This document shows positions 1 through 13,171 of a stretch of DNA of 64,000 bases, in pieces. The notes beneath the pieces were generated by a model. It did no database searches. It was not told the DNA's origin and worked only from the letters and a program-made list of their open reading frames with translations. Source of the DNA: Rhodocyclaceae bacterium (lineage in GTDB: Bacteria; Pseudomonadota; Gammaproteobacteria; Burkholderiales; Rhodocyclaceae). The position numbers and the translations under genes are program-made. Location of the stretch: assembly GCA_016704145.1 (NCBI GenBank), contig JADJAS010000001.1, forward strand, positions 372,001 through 436,000, written 5' to 3'. The stretch's first letter is position 1, and the number at the start of each line of letters is the position of its first letter.

Positions 1-644
1 CCTCCGTAGAGAATCTGCAACCGCTCCGCGACCGCCTTGTCGTCCCTAGCCACCCGCGCCCGGATTATGGCGTGCACGTCTTGCGCCTGCGCCGGCGTCG
101 CGGTCTTGCCGGTACCGATGGCCCATACCGGCTCGTAGGCAACAACGGCTTGTCCGAGTGCGGCCACGCCGGCCGCGGCCAACACCGCGTCCATCTGGCG
201 AACGACCACGGCGGTCGTGATGCCCGCTTCCCGCTCATCGAGCGTTTCCCCGACGCAGAGGATGGGCGTCAGCCCGACCTTGAGCGCCGCCGAGAACTTG
301 GCGGCGACCACGGCGTCGGTATCGCCATAGAAGGAACGCCGCTCGGAATGACCGACGATCGCGTAACGGCAGCCGAAGTCGTTCAGCATCGAGGCGCTGA
401 CCTCGCCCGTGTAGGCGCCCAGCGCATGCTCGGAAACATCCTGAGCGCCCCACGCAACCTTGCTACCGGCCAATACGGCCTGAGCCTGGGCCAGATAGGG
501 ATAGGGAACACAGACGGCAAACTGTCCATCGAATGCCTTCGCGCCACTGGTGACCGCGGTGAGCAAGGCGAGATTGCTCGCCAGGCTGCCATGCATTTTC
601 CAGTTGCCGGCAACAAGTTTGATCCGGGACATCGTCGTGGCCAT
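1..644 (-). CDS. tpiA: Triose-phosphate isomerase (3' end beyond window)
   Basis: Interconverts dihydroxyacetone phosphate and glyceraldehyde 3-phosphate in glycolysis/gluconeogenesis. About 215 of the usual ~250 residues are present; the C-terminus lies off the left edge. Seen: the N-terminal N-W-K-M-H substrate-binding segment, the catalytic histidine in YAIVGHSERRS, and the catalytic glutamate in AYEPVWAIGTGK. Two in-frame ATGs (644 and 632) are possible; 644 gives MATTMSRIKLV and 632 gives MSRIKLV. Neither has a clear ribosome-binding site. A near-consensus sigma-70 promoter lies just upstream (666-694). In many betaproteobacteria secG follows tpiA, but that would be outside this window. 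Confidence 0.95.
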   Translation of the reverse strand, partial: MATTMSRIKLVAGNWKMHGSLASNLALLTAVTSGAKAFDGQFAVCVPYPYLAQAQAVLAGSKVAWGAQDVSEHALGAYTGEVSASMLNDFGCRYAIVGHSERRSFYGDTDAVVAAKFSAALKVGLTPILCVGETLDEREAGITTAVVVRQMDAVLAAAGVAALGQAVVAYEPVWAIGTGKTATPAQAQDVHAIIRARVARDDKAVAERLQILYG

Positions 645-665
645 CAATGGGTTCAAAAGTTTTTA

Positions 666-694
666 ATTATAGCGCCCGCTCAGGCAGCCAGCAA
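666..694 (-). promoter_or_regulatory. Sigma-70-type promoter for tpiA
   Basis: Reading the minus strand, TTGCTG (694-689), a 17-bp spacer and a perfect TATAAT (671-666). It lies 22 bp upstream of the first tpiA ATG. Inferred from sequence only. Confidence 0.6.
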
Positions 695-741
695 TGAAAA
701 GCGCGGCTTGGCCGAGCAGGCGATCGTGCTTTAATCCCCGC

Positions 742-1134
742 ATGACCAATGACGAACAATCGGGCAACGCAAGCCCCTTCAAGGGCAAGACCGGATTGGC
801 GCGCTTGTGGCGGGCCTTGTTCTATTCTCGCGACGGCCTGCGCGCCGCCTATCGCCACGAGGATGCCTTCCGTCAGGAAGCGTGGCTGGCGCTAGCGCTG
901 GTTCCGCTGGCCTTTGTGATGCCGGTCGGCAATCTTGGTCGGGCACTGATGATCGCGAGCATCATGCTGGTATTGATCGTCGAACTGATCAACTCTGCGA
1001 TCGAGGCGGCCATCGACCGGATTTCGCTGGAGCACCACGATCTTTCCAAGCGCGCCAAGGACATCGGCAGCGCCGCCGTGATGATTGCGCTGCTCAACGT
1101 CATCGTAACCTGGAGCCTGGTTCTGCTCGGCTGA
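742..1134 (+). CDS. dgkA: Diacylglycerol kinase, DgkA type
   Basis: Small inner-membrane kinase (130 aa) that phosphorylates diacylglycerol to phosphatidic acid, recycling lipid released by envelope reactions. It has the family's three hydrophobic segments (about residues 48-62, 67-84 and 108-128) and the catalytic signature ELINSAIEAAIDR, followed by HHDLSKRAKDIGSAAV. Start ATG at 742 chosen because the homologous region begins shortly after it; an in-frame upstream start would overlap the tpiA promoter. There is no good Shine-Dalgarno; a weak TTGGCC-N16-TTTAAT (708-735) would place the transcript start almost on the ATG. Converges on glmM with only a motif copy between them. Confidence 0.93.
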   Translation: MTNDEQSGNASPFKGKTGLARLWRALFYSRDGLRAAYRHEDAFRQEAWLALALVPLAFVMPVGNLGRALMIASIMLVLIVELINSAIEAAIDRISLEHHDLSKRAKDIGSAAVMIALLNVIVTWSLVLLG

Positions 1135-1136
1135 CC

Positions 1137-1159
1137 AAAGTCAGTCGTCACGGCACGCC
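1137..1159 (+). repeat. Dispersed 23-bp motif, copy 1 (intergenic)
   Basis: AAAGTCAG core followed by TCGTCACGGCACGCC. It fills nearly the whole 28-bp gap between the stop codons of the convergent genes dgkA and glmM. Confidence 0.85.
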
Positions 1160-1162
1160 GCA

Positions 1163-2515
1163 TCAGGCAATGGCCGCGCGCACCGCGCTGGCAACCGACC
1201 CGGCCTGTGCCGTCGCCAGCGCCGCATCGGGTGCCTCGACCATCACCCGCAGCAGCGGCTCGGTTCCGGATGGTCGCAACAACAGTCGTCCCTTGCCGGC
1301 CAGCGCCGCCTCGGCGGACGCGGCGGCGGCCCCGATACGCGAGTCGTTGTTCCAGTCGAAGCCGGGGGGCATGCGCACGTTGATGAGCTCCTGCGCATAC
1401 ATCACGAGGTCGCCACACGCCCGCGCCAACGTTTCGCCGCTGGCGCGCAGCGCCGCCAGTACCTGGAGCGCGGCGATGATGCCGTCGCCCGTGGTGTGCT
1501 TGTCGAGGCAGATGATGTGTCCGGAGTTTTCGCCACCCAGCGGCCAGCCACGCTCCTGCATCATCTCCAGCACGTAGCGGTCGCCCACCTTGGCGCGCGC
1601 GAACGGAACACCCAGCCGGCCCAGGGCATGTTCGAAGCCAAGATTGGTCATCAAGGTCCCGACCACGCCGGCAACAGGCGTGCGCGCATGGCGCGCGCGA
1701 GTGATGACATAAAGCAGTTCGTCCCCGTCATAAAGCCGGCCCTGGCCATCGGCCATCACCACCCGGTCGCCGTCGCCATCCAGGGCGATGCCGATGTCGG
1801 CGCGATGATCGAGCACCGCCTGGCGCAGCGTGTCCGGCGAGGTCGCGCCAACCTCATCGTTGATGTTGAGGCCATTGGGCGTGGCGCCGACGGCGATCAC
1901 CTCGGCGCCGAGTTCGTGGAAGACATTGGGCGCGACCAGATAGCCGGCACCGTGCGCGCAGTCGACCGCGATTTTGAGGCCGCGCAGGTCCAGTTCGGTC
2001 GGGAAGGTACTCTTGCAGAATTCAATGTAGCGGCCGCGGGCGTCATCGATGCGCCTGGCGCGCCCCAGGCCGGCCGAGGCGCGACACGCCAGCGGCTCAT
2101 CGAGCTGCGCCTCGATGGCTTCCTCGACGGCATCGGGCAGCTTGGTGCCCTGCGCCGAGAAAAACTTGATGCCGTTGTCGTCGTAGGGATTGTGCGAGGC
2201 CGAGATCACCACGCCGGCCTGAAGCCGGAGCGCCCGGGTCAGATAGGCAATCGCCGGCGTCGGCAACGGTCCCGACAGCATCACATCCACGCCAGCCGCC
2301 GAAAAACCGGATTCCATGGCGCCTTCCAGCATGTAGCCGGATATGCGCGTGTCCTTGCCGATCATCACCGTCGGCCGCTCGCCGGCGGGCAAGGTTTCCA
2401 GGTCCACCAGCGTGGTGCCGGCGGCGAAGCCCAGCCGCAAGGCGAACTCGGGGTTGATCAGGCCGTCGCCAACCCGCCCGCGCACGCCATCGGTGCCGAA
2501 ATATTTGCGTCCCAT
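1163..2515 (-). CDS. glmM: Phosphoglucosamine mutase
   Basis: Converts glucosamine 6-phosphate to glucosamine 1-phosphate for UDP-GlcNAc, the precursor of peptidoglycan and LPS. 450 aa, normal length. Seen: KYFGTDGVRG at the N-terminus, the phosphoserine loop SASHNPYDDNGIKFF near residue 100, the metal-binding DGDGDR near residue 245, and the sugar-phosphate-binding RPSGTEPLLRV near the C-terminus. The ATG directly abuts the folP stop (TGA-ATG), so the two are translationally coupled. Cytosolic. The folP-glmM order after ftsH is the usual proteobacterial arrangement. Confidence 0.97.
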   Translation of the reverse strand: MGRKYFGTDGVRGRVGDGLINPEFALRLGFAAGTTLVDLETLPAGERPTVMIGKDTRISGYMLEGAMESGFSAAGVDVMLSGPLPTPAIAYLTRALRLQAGVVISASHNPYDDNGIKFFSAQGTKLPDAVEEAIEAQLDEPLACRASAGLGRARRIDDARGRYIEFCKSTFPTELDLRGLKIAVDCAHGAGYLVAPNVFHELGAEVIAVGATPNGLNINDEVGATSPDTLRQAVLDHRADIGIALDGDGDRVVMADGQGRLYDGDELLYVITRARHARTPVAGVVGTLMTNLGFEHALGRLGVPFARAKVGDRYVLEMMQERGWPLGGENSGHIICLDKHTTGDGIIAALQVLAALRASGETLARACGDLVMYAQELINVRMPPGFDWNNDSRIGAAAASAEAALAGKGRLLLRPSGTEPLLRVMVEAPDAALATAQAGSVASAVRAAIA

Positions 2516-3346
2516 TCAATTACCCTCGATAGCCTTCATGACCAGCAGCGCGTCGCGTGTGGCCGCGACATCATGGACCCTCACCATCGCCGCGCCGCGC
2601 TGGACTGCCAGCAACGCCGCCGCAATGCTGGCCGGCATGCGGTCGCCAATCGGGTGACCGGTAATGAGGCCGAACATCGACTTGCGCGAAAGCCCCGCCA
2701 GCACCGGCAGTCCCGACCTGACAAGCCTGTCCAGATGTCGCAGCAAGGCCAGATTATGCGCCAGCGTCTTGCCGAAACCGAAGCCAGGGTCGATGACGAT
2801 ACGATTTTTATCAATCCCCGCCGCCATGCACGCCGCTACCCGGGAATCGAGGAATGAGGCCACCTCGGTCACGACATCGCCGTAGCGCGGGTCAGACTGC
2901 ATGGTGCGGGGCTCGCCCTGCATGTGCATCAGGCATACGGCGGCATTGGACGCAGCGACTGCCTCGAACGCGCCCGGTGCCTGCAAGGCGAAGATATCGT
3001 TGATCATGTCGGCACCGGCGGAGAGGGCTACACTCATGATCCCGGGCTTGACGGTATCCACCGACAGCGGTATGCCGCACTCGCGCAACCCCTCGATGAC
3101 CGGTAAGAGACGATCCATCTCCTGTTGCTCTGACACGGGCTCGGCGCCGGGGCGAGACGATTCGGCACCCAGGTCGAGAAGATCCGCCCCCTCCTCGGCC
3201 ATGCGCAGGCCATGGGCGATGGCTTTGAGCGCCTGACCACGCAAGCCATCGCCGGAAAAGGAATCGTCGGTTAGGTTGACGATGCCCATGATCAGAGGTC
3301 GATCCAGTGCCAGCTGGAAATGGCCACATTGCAGAGGTGCGTTCAT
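2516..3346 (-). CDS. folP: Dihydropteroate synthase
   Basis: Condenses para-aminobenzoate with the pterin pyrophosphate in folate synthesis; the sulfonamide target. 276 aa, a TIM barrel. Seen: IMGIVNLTDDSFSGDG (most homologues have N-V-T-P-D-S-F here, so the proline is an aspartate), ESSRPGAEP, VIDPGFGFGKTLAHN and AGLSRKSMFG. The start ATG at 3346 is the only ATG before the homologous region, and it lies just after the T-run of a terminator hairpin with no Shine-Dalgarno, so expression must depend on read-through from ftsH or on an unseen promoter. Stop codon abuts glmM. Confidence 0.95.
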   Translation of the reverse strand: MNAPLQCGHFQLALDRPLIMGIVNLTDDSFSGDGLRGQALKAIAHGLRMAEEGADLLDLGAESSRPGAEPVSEQQEMDRLLPVIEGLRECGIPLSVDTVKPGIMSVALSAGADMINDIFALQAPGAFEAVAASNAAVCLMHMQGEPRTMQSDPRYGDVVTEVASFLDSRVAACMAAGIDKNRIVIDPGFGFGKTLAHNLALLRHLDRLVRSGLPVLAGLSRKSMFGLITGHPIGDRMPASIAAALLAVQRGAAMVRVHDVAATRDALLVMKAIEGN

Positions 3347-3350
3347 AAGC

Positions 3351-3375
3351 AAAAAGGCCGCGCAACCGCGCGGCC
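3351..3375 (-). terminator. Intrinsic terminator between ftsH and folP
   Basis: On the minus strand an 8-bp perfect GC stem (GGCCGCGC / GCGCGGCC, 4-base loop) is followed at once by TTTTT. It lies after the ftsH stop and immediately before the folP start, so it probably attenuates folP-glmM transcription. Confidence 0.75.
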
Positions 3376-3394
3376 CGAGTCGTCTCCGTTTCGC

Positions 3395-5278
<1,884 letters not shown>

Positions 5279-5309
5279 GGATTTGTCTCGCTGTTGCGTA
5301 AGTCTGGCG

Positions 5310-5338
5310 ATTGTAGAACCGATTCGAAAGGGCTGCAA
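5310..5338 (-). promoter_or_regulatory. Sigma-70-type promoter for ftsH
   Basis: Minus strand: TTGCAG (5338-5333), 17-bp spacer, TACAAT (5315-5310). It predicts a short leader before the TTG start at 5278 and lies between rlmE and ftsH. Confidence 0.55.
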
Positions 5339-5345
5339 ACGGGCT

Positions 5346-5978
5346 TCATGGCCGCAAACCGCGCGCCAGCAGATAGGTCTCGGCGCTGCGATCGCGAGAA
5401 GCGGCCGGCTTGCGGACCAACAGGCTGTCGAAGCTTGTCATGATCTCCTTGCGCAATTCCATGAATCCCGAGCCCTGAAATACTTTGACCAGCATGCAAC
5501 CGCCTGGTTTCAGGTGCCCACGGGCAAATTCCAGTGCCAACTCGGCCAAGTGCATGACCCGCGCGTCGTCGGCCACCGCTATGCCCGACATATTGGGCGC
5601 CATGTCCGACAAAACAAGGTCCACCCGGCGTCCCGCCAAGACTGACTTTAGCCTGTCGAGCGTCTCTTCCTCGAGGAAGTCGCCCTGGATGAACTCGACA
5701 CCCGCCATCGGCGTCATTTCCAGCAGATCGAGCGCAATCAGCTTGCCGCCCGGCTGGATGCGCCGCGCCGCGTACTGGCACCAGCTGCCCGGCGCGGCAC
5801 CGAGATCGACCACCGTCATGCCCGGCTTCAGCAGGTGATCCTTGTCGTCGATTTCGATCAGCTTGAACACGGCCCGCGAGCGCCACCCCTCCGCCTTCGC
5901 CTTCTGGACGTAGGGATCGGTGACGTGCTCGTGCATCCACGCCTTGCTCTTCTTCTGCTGCCGGGACTTCTGGGTCAT
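5346..5978 (-). CDS. rlmE: 23S rRNA 2'-O-methyltransferase RlmE (FtsJ)
   Basis: Methylates the 2'-O of U2552 in 23S rRNA, a late step of large-subunit assembly; cytosolic, uses SAM. 210 aa from ATG 5978 (MTQKSRQQKKSKAWMHEH). Seen: the AdoMet motif VDLGAAPGSWCQYA, the catalytic D in LVLSDMAPNMSG, K in MLVKVFQG and the terminal R-x-R-S-A-E. One dispersed motif copy is embedded in the coding sequence (residues KSVLAGRR, just before the catalytic strand). Divergent from yhbY with only 17 bp between start codons. Confidence 0.96.
   Translation of the reverse strand: MTQKSRQQKKSKAWMHEHVTDPYVQKAKAEGWRSRAVFKLIEIDDKDHLLKPGMTVVDLGAAPGSWCQYAARRIQPGGKLIALDLLEMTPMAGVEFIQGDFLEEETLDRLKSVLAGRRVDLVLSDMAPNMSGIAVADDARVMHLAELALEFARGHLKPGGCMLVKVFQGSGFMELRKEIMTSFDSLLVRKPAASRDRSAETYLLARGLRP
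5627..5649 (-). repeat. Dispersed 23-bp motif, copy 2 (in rlmE)
   Basis: Minus-strand AAAGTCAG core then TCTTGGCGGGACGCC, in sense with rlmE, read as K-S-V-L-A-G-R-R. Confidence 0.75.
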
Positions 5979-5995
5979 CGCGCTAGAATGGCACC

Positions 5996-6370
5996 ATGAT
6001 CGAATTGACACCTGAACAACACCGCGCCCTGCGCGCCGCCGCCCACCATCTCCATCCGGTCGTCACAGTGGCCGGTAACGGCCTCAGCGACCCGGTTCTG
6101 AAGGAAATCGACCGCGGCCTCAAGGCCCACGAGCTCATTAAGGTCAAGCTCGCCGGCATCGAGCGAGACGAGCGCGAAGCGCTGCTGGCGGATATCTGCG
6201 AGCGGCTCGGCTGCGCCCCGGTGCAGCACATCGGCAACATCCTCGTCCTGTGGCGCGAGAAGCCCGAAGCGCCAAAGTCAGCCGTGACGACACGTCGCAG
6301 CAAACCGATGACCAAGAAGCAGGCCGCGGAAGCGCAGGAAAAACCCCGACGCGCCGTCAAACGTACCTGA
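5996..6370 (+). CDS. yhbY: YhbY-family ribosome-assembly RNA-binding protein
   Basis: CRS1-YhbY (CRM) domain protein that binds pre-50S particles. 124 aa; residues 1-90 carry the domain (LTPEQHRALRAAAHHLHPVV, then GNGLSDPVLKEIDRGLKAHELIKVK and HIGNILVLWR). Residues 91-124 are a lysine/arginine-rich tail, longer than in E. coli (97 aa), and the tail begins exactly at a dispersed motif copy (PKSAVTTRRS). A TAGAAT box sits 6 bp before the ATG, so the mRNA may be leaderless. It converges on greA and overlaps its 3' end by 14 bp. Confidence 0.93.
   Translation: MIELTPEQHRALRAAAHHLHPVVTVAGNGLSDPVLKEIDRGLKAHELIKVKLAGIERDEREALLADICERLGCAPVQHIGNILVLWREKPEAPKSAVTTRRSKPMTKKQAAEAQEKPRRAVKRT
6274..6296 (+). 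repeat. Dispersed 23-bp motif, copy 3 (in yhbY)
   Basis: AAAGTCAG core then CCGTGACGACACGTC, in sense with yhbY at the border between the CRM domain and the basic tail. Confidence 0.85.
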
Positions 6371-6829
6371 CGTCGAGGATCTCGTATTCGCGCCGGCCGC
6401 CGGGGGTCTGGACTTCAACCACGTCGCCGGCAAACTTGCCGATCAGCGATCTCGCCACCGGTGAGTTGAGGGAAATCTTGCTCACCTTGATATCGGCCTC
6501 GTCGTCGCCGACGATCTGGTAGCTGACCTTCTGGCCGCTGTCCATGTCTTCGAGGTCGACCGTGGCGCCGAACACCACGCGGCCGTCGGCATCGAGCGCC
6601 GCCGGATCGATGATCTGGGCATTGCCCAGCTTGCCCTCGACCTCGGCAATGCGGCCCTCGATGAAGCCCTGGCGTTCCTTGGCTGCATCGTATTCGGCGT
6701 TTTCCGACAGGTCGCCGTGCGAACGCGCTTCGGCGATGGCCGCGACGACCGCGGGCCGCTCGACCGTCTTCAGGCGCTTCAATTCTTCGCGCAGCATCTC
6801 GGCGCCGCGCAAGGTAATCGGGAACTTGC

Positions 6830-6833
<4 letters not shown>
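6357..6833 (-). CDS. greA: Transcription elongation factor GreA
   Basis: Rescues backtracked RNA polymerase by stimulating transcript cleavage. 158 aa, standard length. Seen: N-terminal coiled coil with the acidic tip (ARSHGDLSENAEYDAAKERQ) and the FKBP-like C-terminal domain ending YEILDVRYV. Its ATG overlaps the carB stop by 4 bp (ATGA), so it is the last gene of a carA-carB-greA operon. Its 3' end overlaps yhbY by 14 bp in the convergent direction. Confidence 0.97.
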
Positions 6834-10037
<3,204 letters not shown>

Positions 10038-10045
<8 letters not shown>

Positions 10046-11207
10046 TCTTGCTCTTCTCCATCATGCCAATGAAGCGGTCGAACAGGTAGGAGACGTCGTG
10101 CGGACCCGGGCTCGCCTCGGGGTGACCCTGGAAGCAGAGCGCCGGGCGGTCGATCCAGGCCATGCCCTGAAGGCTGCTGTCGAACAGCGAGACGTGGGTG
10201 ACTTTGACGTTGGCTGGCAACGTCGCCGGATCGACGGCAAAGCCATGATTCTGGCTGGTAATCATCACCTGGCCGGATTCCATATCCTTGACCGGATGAT
10301 TCGCGCCGTGGTGGCCGAACTTCATCTTCAGTGTCCTGCCGCCGGCGGCGAGGCCCATCAACTGGTGCCCTAGACAGATGCCGAAGGTCGGCAGCTTGAG
10401 TTTCAGGAATTCGCGTATTGCCATGATGGCGTAATCGCAGGGTTCCGGGTCACCGGGGCCGTTGGAGAGGAAGACGCCGTCGGGTTTCAGCGCAAGGACA
10501 TCCTTGGCCGGCGTCTGGGCCGGCACCACCGTCAGCTTGCAGCCTCGCTGGGCCAGCATGCGCAGGATGTTGCGCTTGACGCCGAAATCGTAGGCGACGA
10601 CGTGAAACTTTGGATTCTCCTGCGAGACGTAGCCCGTGCCCAGCTGCCATTCGCCCTCGGTCCACTCGTAACACTTGTCGACCGACACGACCTTGGCGAG
10701 ATCCATGCCAGCCAGACCGGGGAAGGCGCGCGCCTTGGCCACTGTAGCCTCGGCATCCGGTTTGTCGCCAGTCACCAGACAACCGCCTTGCGTGCCATTC
10801 TCGCGGAGGATGCGGGTCAGCTTGCGGGTGTCGATGTCGGCGATGGCGACGACGTTCTCGGCCTTGAGGTAGGCGTCGAGGCTCTGTTCGCTGCGGAAGT
10901 TGGACACCAGCAACGGCAGGTCGCGAATGACCAGGCCGGCAGCATAGACGCGCGGCGCCTCGCAGTCCTCGCGATTGACGCCGACGTTGCCAATGTGGGG
11001 ATAAGTCAGGGTGACGATCTGGCGCGTATAAGACGGGTCGGTGAGGATTTCCTGGTAGCCCGTCATGGCGGTGTTGAACACCACCTCGCCGACGCTCTCG
11101 CCCGTCGCGCCAATACCCAGGCCACGAAAAACCGTTCCGTCTGCAAGGGCAAGAATGGCAGGCGGAAACTTGGGCACCGTGGGCACGATGGGGCTCCTGG
11201 AGGACAT
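10038..11207 (-). CDS. carA: Carbamoyl-phosphate synthase small chain
   Basis: Glutaminase subunit that feeds ammonia to CarB. 389 aa from ATG 11207 (MSSRSPIVPTVPKF); conserved sequence starts at PPAILALADGTVFRG. Seen: class I glutamine amidotransferase nucleophile in FGICLGHQLMGLAAGG and the His-Glu pair in GHPEASPGPHD. Its TAA stop overlaps the carB ATG by 8 bp. A good promoter lies 60 bp upstream. An upstream TTG (11258) is possible but not supported by a ribosome-binding site. Confidence 0.96.
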
Positions 11208-11266
11208 GGCGGCGAGGGAACAGGACGGACGCGGCACTGCAAATGCCCGGCCTGACAAACTTTTTG

Positions 11267-11295
11267 ATTATACCCTGCCGCAATGCAACAGGCAA
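11267..11295 (-). promoter_or_regulatory. Sigma-70-type promoter for carAB-greA
   Basis: Minus strand: TTGCCT (11295-11290), exactly 17 bp, then perfect TATAAT (11272-11267). No obvious second promoter or arginine operator was recognised. Confidence 0.7.
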
Positions 11296-11321
11296 CGCCG
11301 ACAATGGTCAGCGCGGGCCGC

Positions 11322-12128
11322 TCATCTCAGCCCCAGCACATCCTGCATGTCATATAGACCGTTCGTCCTGCCACGCAGGAAGCGGGCGGCGCGGATGGAG
11401 CCCAGTGCGTAAGGCATGCGGCTGGCCGCCTTGTGGGTAATCTCCACGCGCTCGCCGGTGCCGGCGAACAGCACCGTGTGATCGCCGACGATGTCGCCGC
11501 CGCGCACGGTAGCGAAGCCGATCTGGGTTGCGGGCCGCTCGCCGGTATGGCCTTCGCGGCCGTAGACCGCGCATTCATCGAGACTGCGGCCGAGCGCAGC
11601 GGCGACGACCTCGCCCATGCGCAGCGCTGTGCCGGACGGCGCATCGACCTTGTGGCGATGATGGGCCTCGACGATCTCCACATCGTAGCCGTCATTAAGA
11701 ATGACGGCGGCGGTTTCGAGCAGTTTGAAGACCAGATTGACGCCCACTGCCATGTTCGGCGCAAAGACGATCGGGATGTCGCGCGCGGCATCCTGGATGG
11801 CCAGTTTCTGTTCGGTATTCATGCCCGTGGTGCCGATAATCATGTGCACGCGATGGCGACGGCAGGCGTCCATGTGACGCAAGGTACCTTCCGGGCGTGT
11901 AAAGTCGATCAGGCACTCGACCTTGGCCAGCGTTGCTTCGAGATCGTCGCTGATCGCCACCCCGCACGGCGAGCCCACCAGTTCCCCCGCATCCTTGCCA
12001 AGAAACGGGCTACCAGCCATGTCCAGCGCCCCGGCCAGTTCGGCGTCGGGTGCCTTGAGGATGGCCTCGATCAGGGTACGGCCCATCCGGCCGCCAGCGC
12101 CGGCGACGGCAAAACGAATCTTGTCCAT
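11322..12128 (-). CDS. dapB: 4-hydroxy-tetrahydrodipicolinate reductase
   Basis: NAD(P)H-dependent step of lysine/meso-diaminopimelate synthesis. 268 aa from ATG 12128 (MDKIRFAVAGAGGRMG). Seen: Rossmann motif AGAGGRMGRTL, DFTRPEGTL, the catalytic region EAHHRHKVDAPSGTAL. It starts 16 bp after the bamE stop, so bamE-dapB are probably co-transcribed. Confidence 0.97.
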   Translation of the reverse strand: MDKIRFAVAGAGGRMGRTLIEAILKAPDAELAGALDMAGSPFLGKDAGELVGSPCGVAISDDLEATLAKVECLIDFTRPEGTLRHMDACRRHRVHMIIGTTGMNTEQKLAIQDAARDIPIVFAPNMAVGVNLVFKLLETAAVILNDGYDVEIVEAHHRHKVDAPSGTALRMGEVVAAALGRSLDECAVYGREGHTGERPATQIGFATVRGGDIVGDHTVLFAGTGERVEITHKAASRMPYALGSIRAARFLRGRTNGLYDMQDVLGLR

Positions 12129-12144
12129 GACAACAGATCTCTGG

Positions 12145-12570
12145 TTACTTGGCGGTGCCTTCCGCCGACTTGATGTCGATGACACGGGTCGCGGGCTTCG
12201 CCACCACGCTGCCGGCATCGGCCTCGCCCCGGCTCGCCACGACATCGCCATCCAGTCGAGTCAGCTTGCCGTCCTCGAAGTAGACGACCAGCCGGCGCTG
12301 CTGGAATTCCTGATCATCGCGGCCGGACTGGAAGCGATAAACATAATCCCATCGATCCGCGTGAAAAATATCCACAACCAGCGGCGTGCCCAGGATGAAA
12401 CGGACCTGCTCTCGCGTCTGGCCCGGTTTCAACTGGGCGACCATCTCCTGGGTCACCAGGTTGCCCTGGCGAACATCGATGCGAAACGGCCTTAGGTAGG
12501 AGGTCACGCCACCCAGGCCGGAACACGACAACAGGAACGGCGTGGCGACGAGAACGAGCAGGCGCTTCAT
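12145..12570 (-). CDS. bamE: Outer-membrane assembly lipoprotein BamE (SmpA)
   Basis: Lipoprotein of the BAM complex that inserts beta-barrel proteins into the outer membrane. 141 aa. Start ATG 12570 gives MKRLLVLVATPFLLSCSGL: a signal peptide with lipobox L-L-S-C, so Cys-17 would be acylated. The core LVTQEMVAQLKPGQTREQVRFILGTP and FHADRWDYVYRF is the SmpA/OmlA signature. The C-terminus has a 40-residue tail of low complexity. Divergent from fur, the usual betaproteobacterial arrangement. Confidence 0.95.
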   Translation of the reverse strand: MKRLLVLVATPFLLSCSGLGGVTSYLRPFRIDVRQGNLVTQEMVAQLKPGQTREQVRFILGTPLVVDIFHADRWDYVYRFQSGRDDQEFQQRRLVVYFEDGKLTRLDGDVVASRGEADAGSVVAKPATRVIDIKSAEGTAK

Positions 12571-12729
12571 GGGTGGGTGGCAGACGGACGATTGAAGGGG
12601 GGCAGGCATCGGCGCCAAGCGGATCGCATCGATGGAGTGCCGCAAAAACTATATCATAAGCACCGAAGGTTCCATCGCCCGTCCGCCAGTCGCCATCAAC
12701 ATTCACCGACAGCCGCCGAATCCCCAGTC

Positions 12730-13170
12730 ATGACCAAGTCCGACGAACTCAGGAACATGGGCCTCAAGGCCACCATTCCGCGCGTCAAGATTCTCGATCT
12801 GTTCCAGAAAGCCAAGGGCGCCGGCAGGCATCACATGTCGGCCGAGGAAGTGCAGCAACAGCTGGCCGCCGATGAGGTCGACCTCGGGCTGGCCACGGTC
12901 TATCGCGTCCTCACCCAGTTCGAGCAGGCCGGTCTGCTCACCCGGCATTTCTTCGACTCCGGCCGCGCCGTTTTTGAAATCAACGAGGGCGGTCACCACG
13001 ACCATCTGGTCTGCCTGCAATGCGGCAGGGTGGAGGAGTTCTACGATGCCGCCATCGAGAAGCGGCAAACCAAGGTTGCCGAGGATCGTGGCTTCAAGGT
13101 GATCGAGCATTCCCTGCATCTGTACGCCGACTGCACCAAGCCGAACTGCCCAAACCGCAAAGAATCATGA
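12730..13170 (+). CDS. fur: Ferric uptake regulator Fur
   Basis: Fe(II)-dependent repressor of iron-acquisition genes. 146 aa from ATG 12730 (MTKSDELRNMGLKATIPRVK). Seen: winged helix (VDLGLATVYRVLTQFEQAGL), the HHDHLVC metal site, CLQCGRVEEF and the C-terminal CTKPNC pair. A GDT1-type transporter begins one base after its stop, so metal sensing and metal transport are linked here. Confidence 0.97.
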   Translation: MTKSDELRNMGLKATIPRVKILDLFQKAKGAGRHHMSAEEVQQQLAADEVDLGLATVYRVLTQFEQAGLLTRHFFDSGRAVFEINEGGHHDHLVCLQCGRVEEFYDAAIEKRQTKVAEDRGFKVIEHSLHLYADCTKPNCPNRKES

Positions 13171-13171
13171 A

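Noticed and set aside
72..734. 220-aa plus-strand reading frame over tpiA
   Set aside because: It is antisense to tpiA, whose catalytic motifs are plain on the minus strand, and has no recognisable domain.
5279..5338. Upstream TTG start for ftsH
   Set aside because: It would begin within the promoter; the conserved N-N-L-F-K-N-L start fits TTG 5278.
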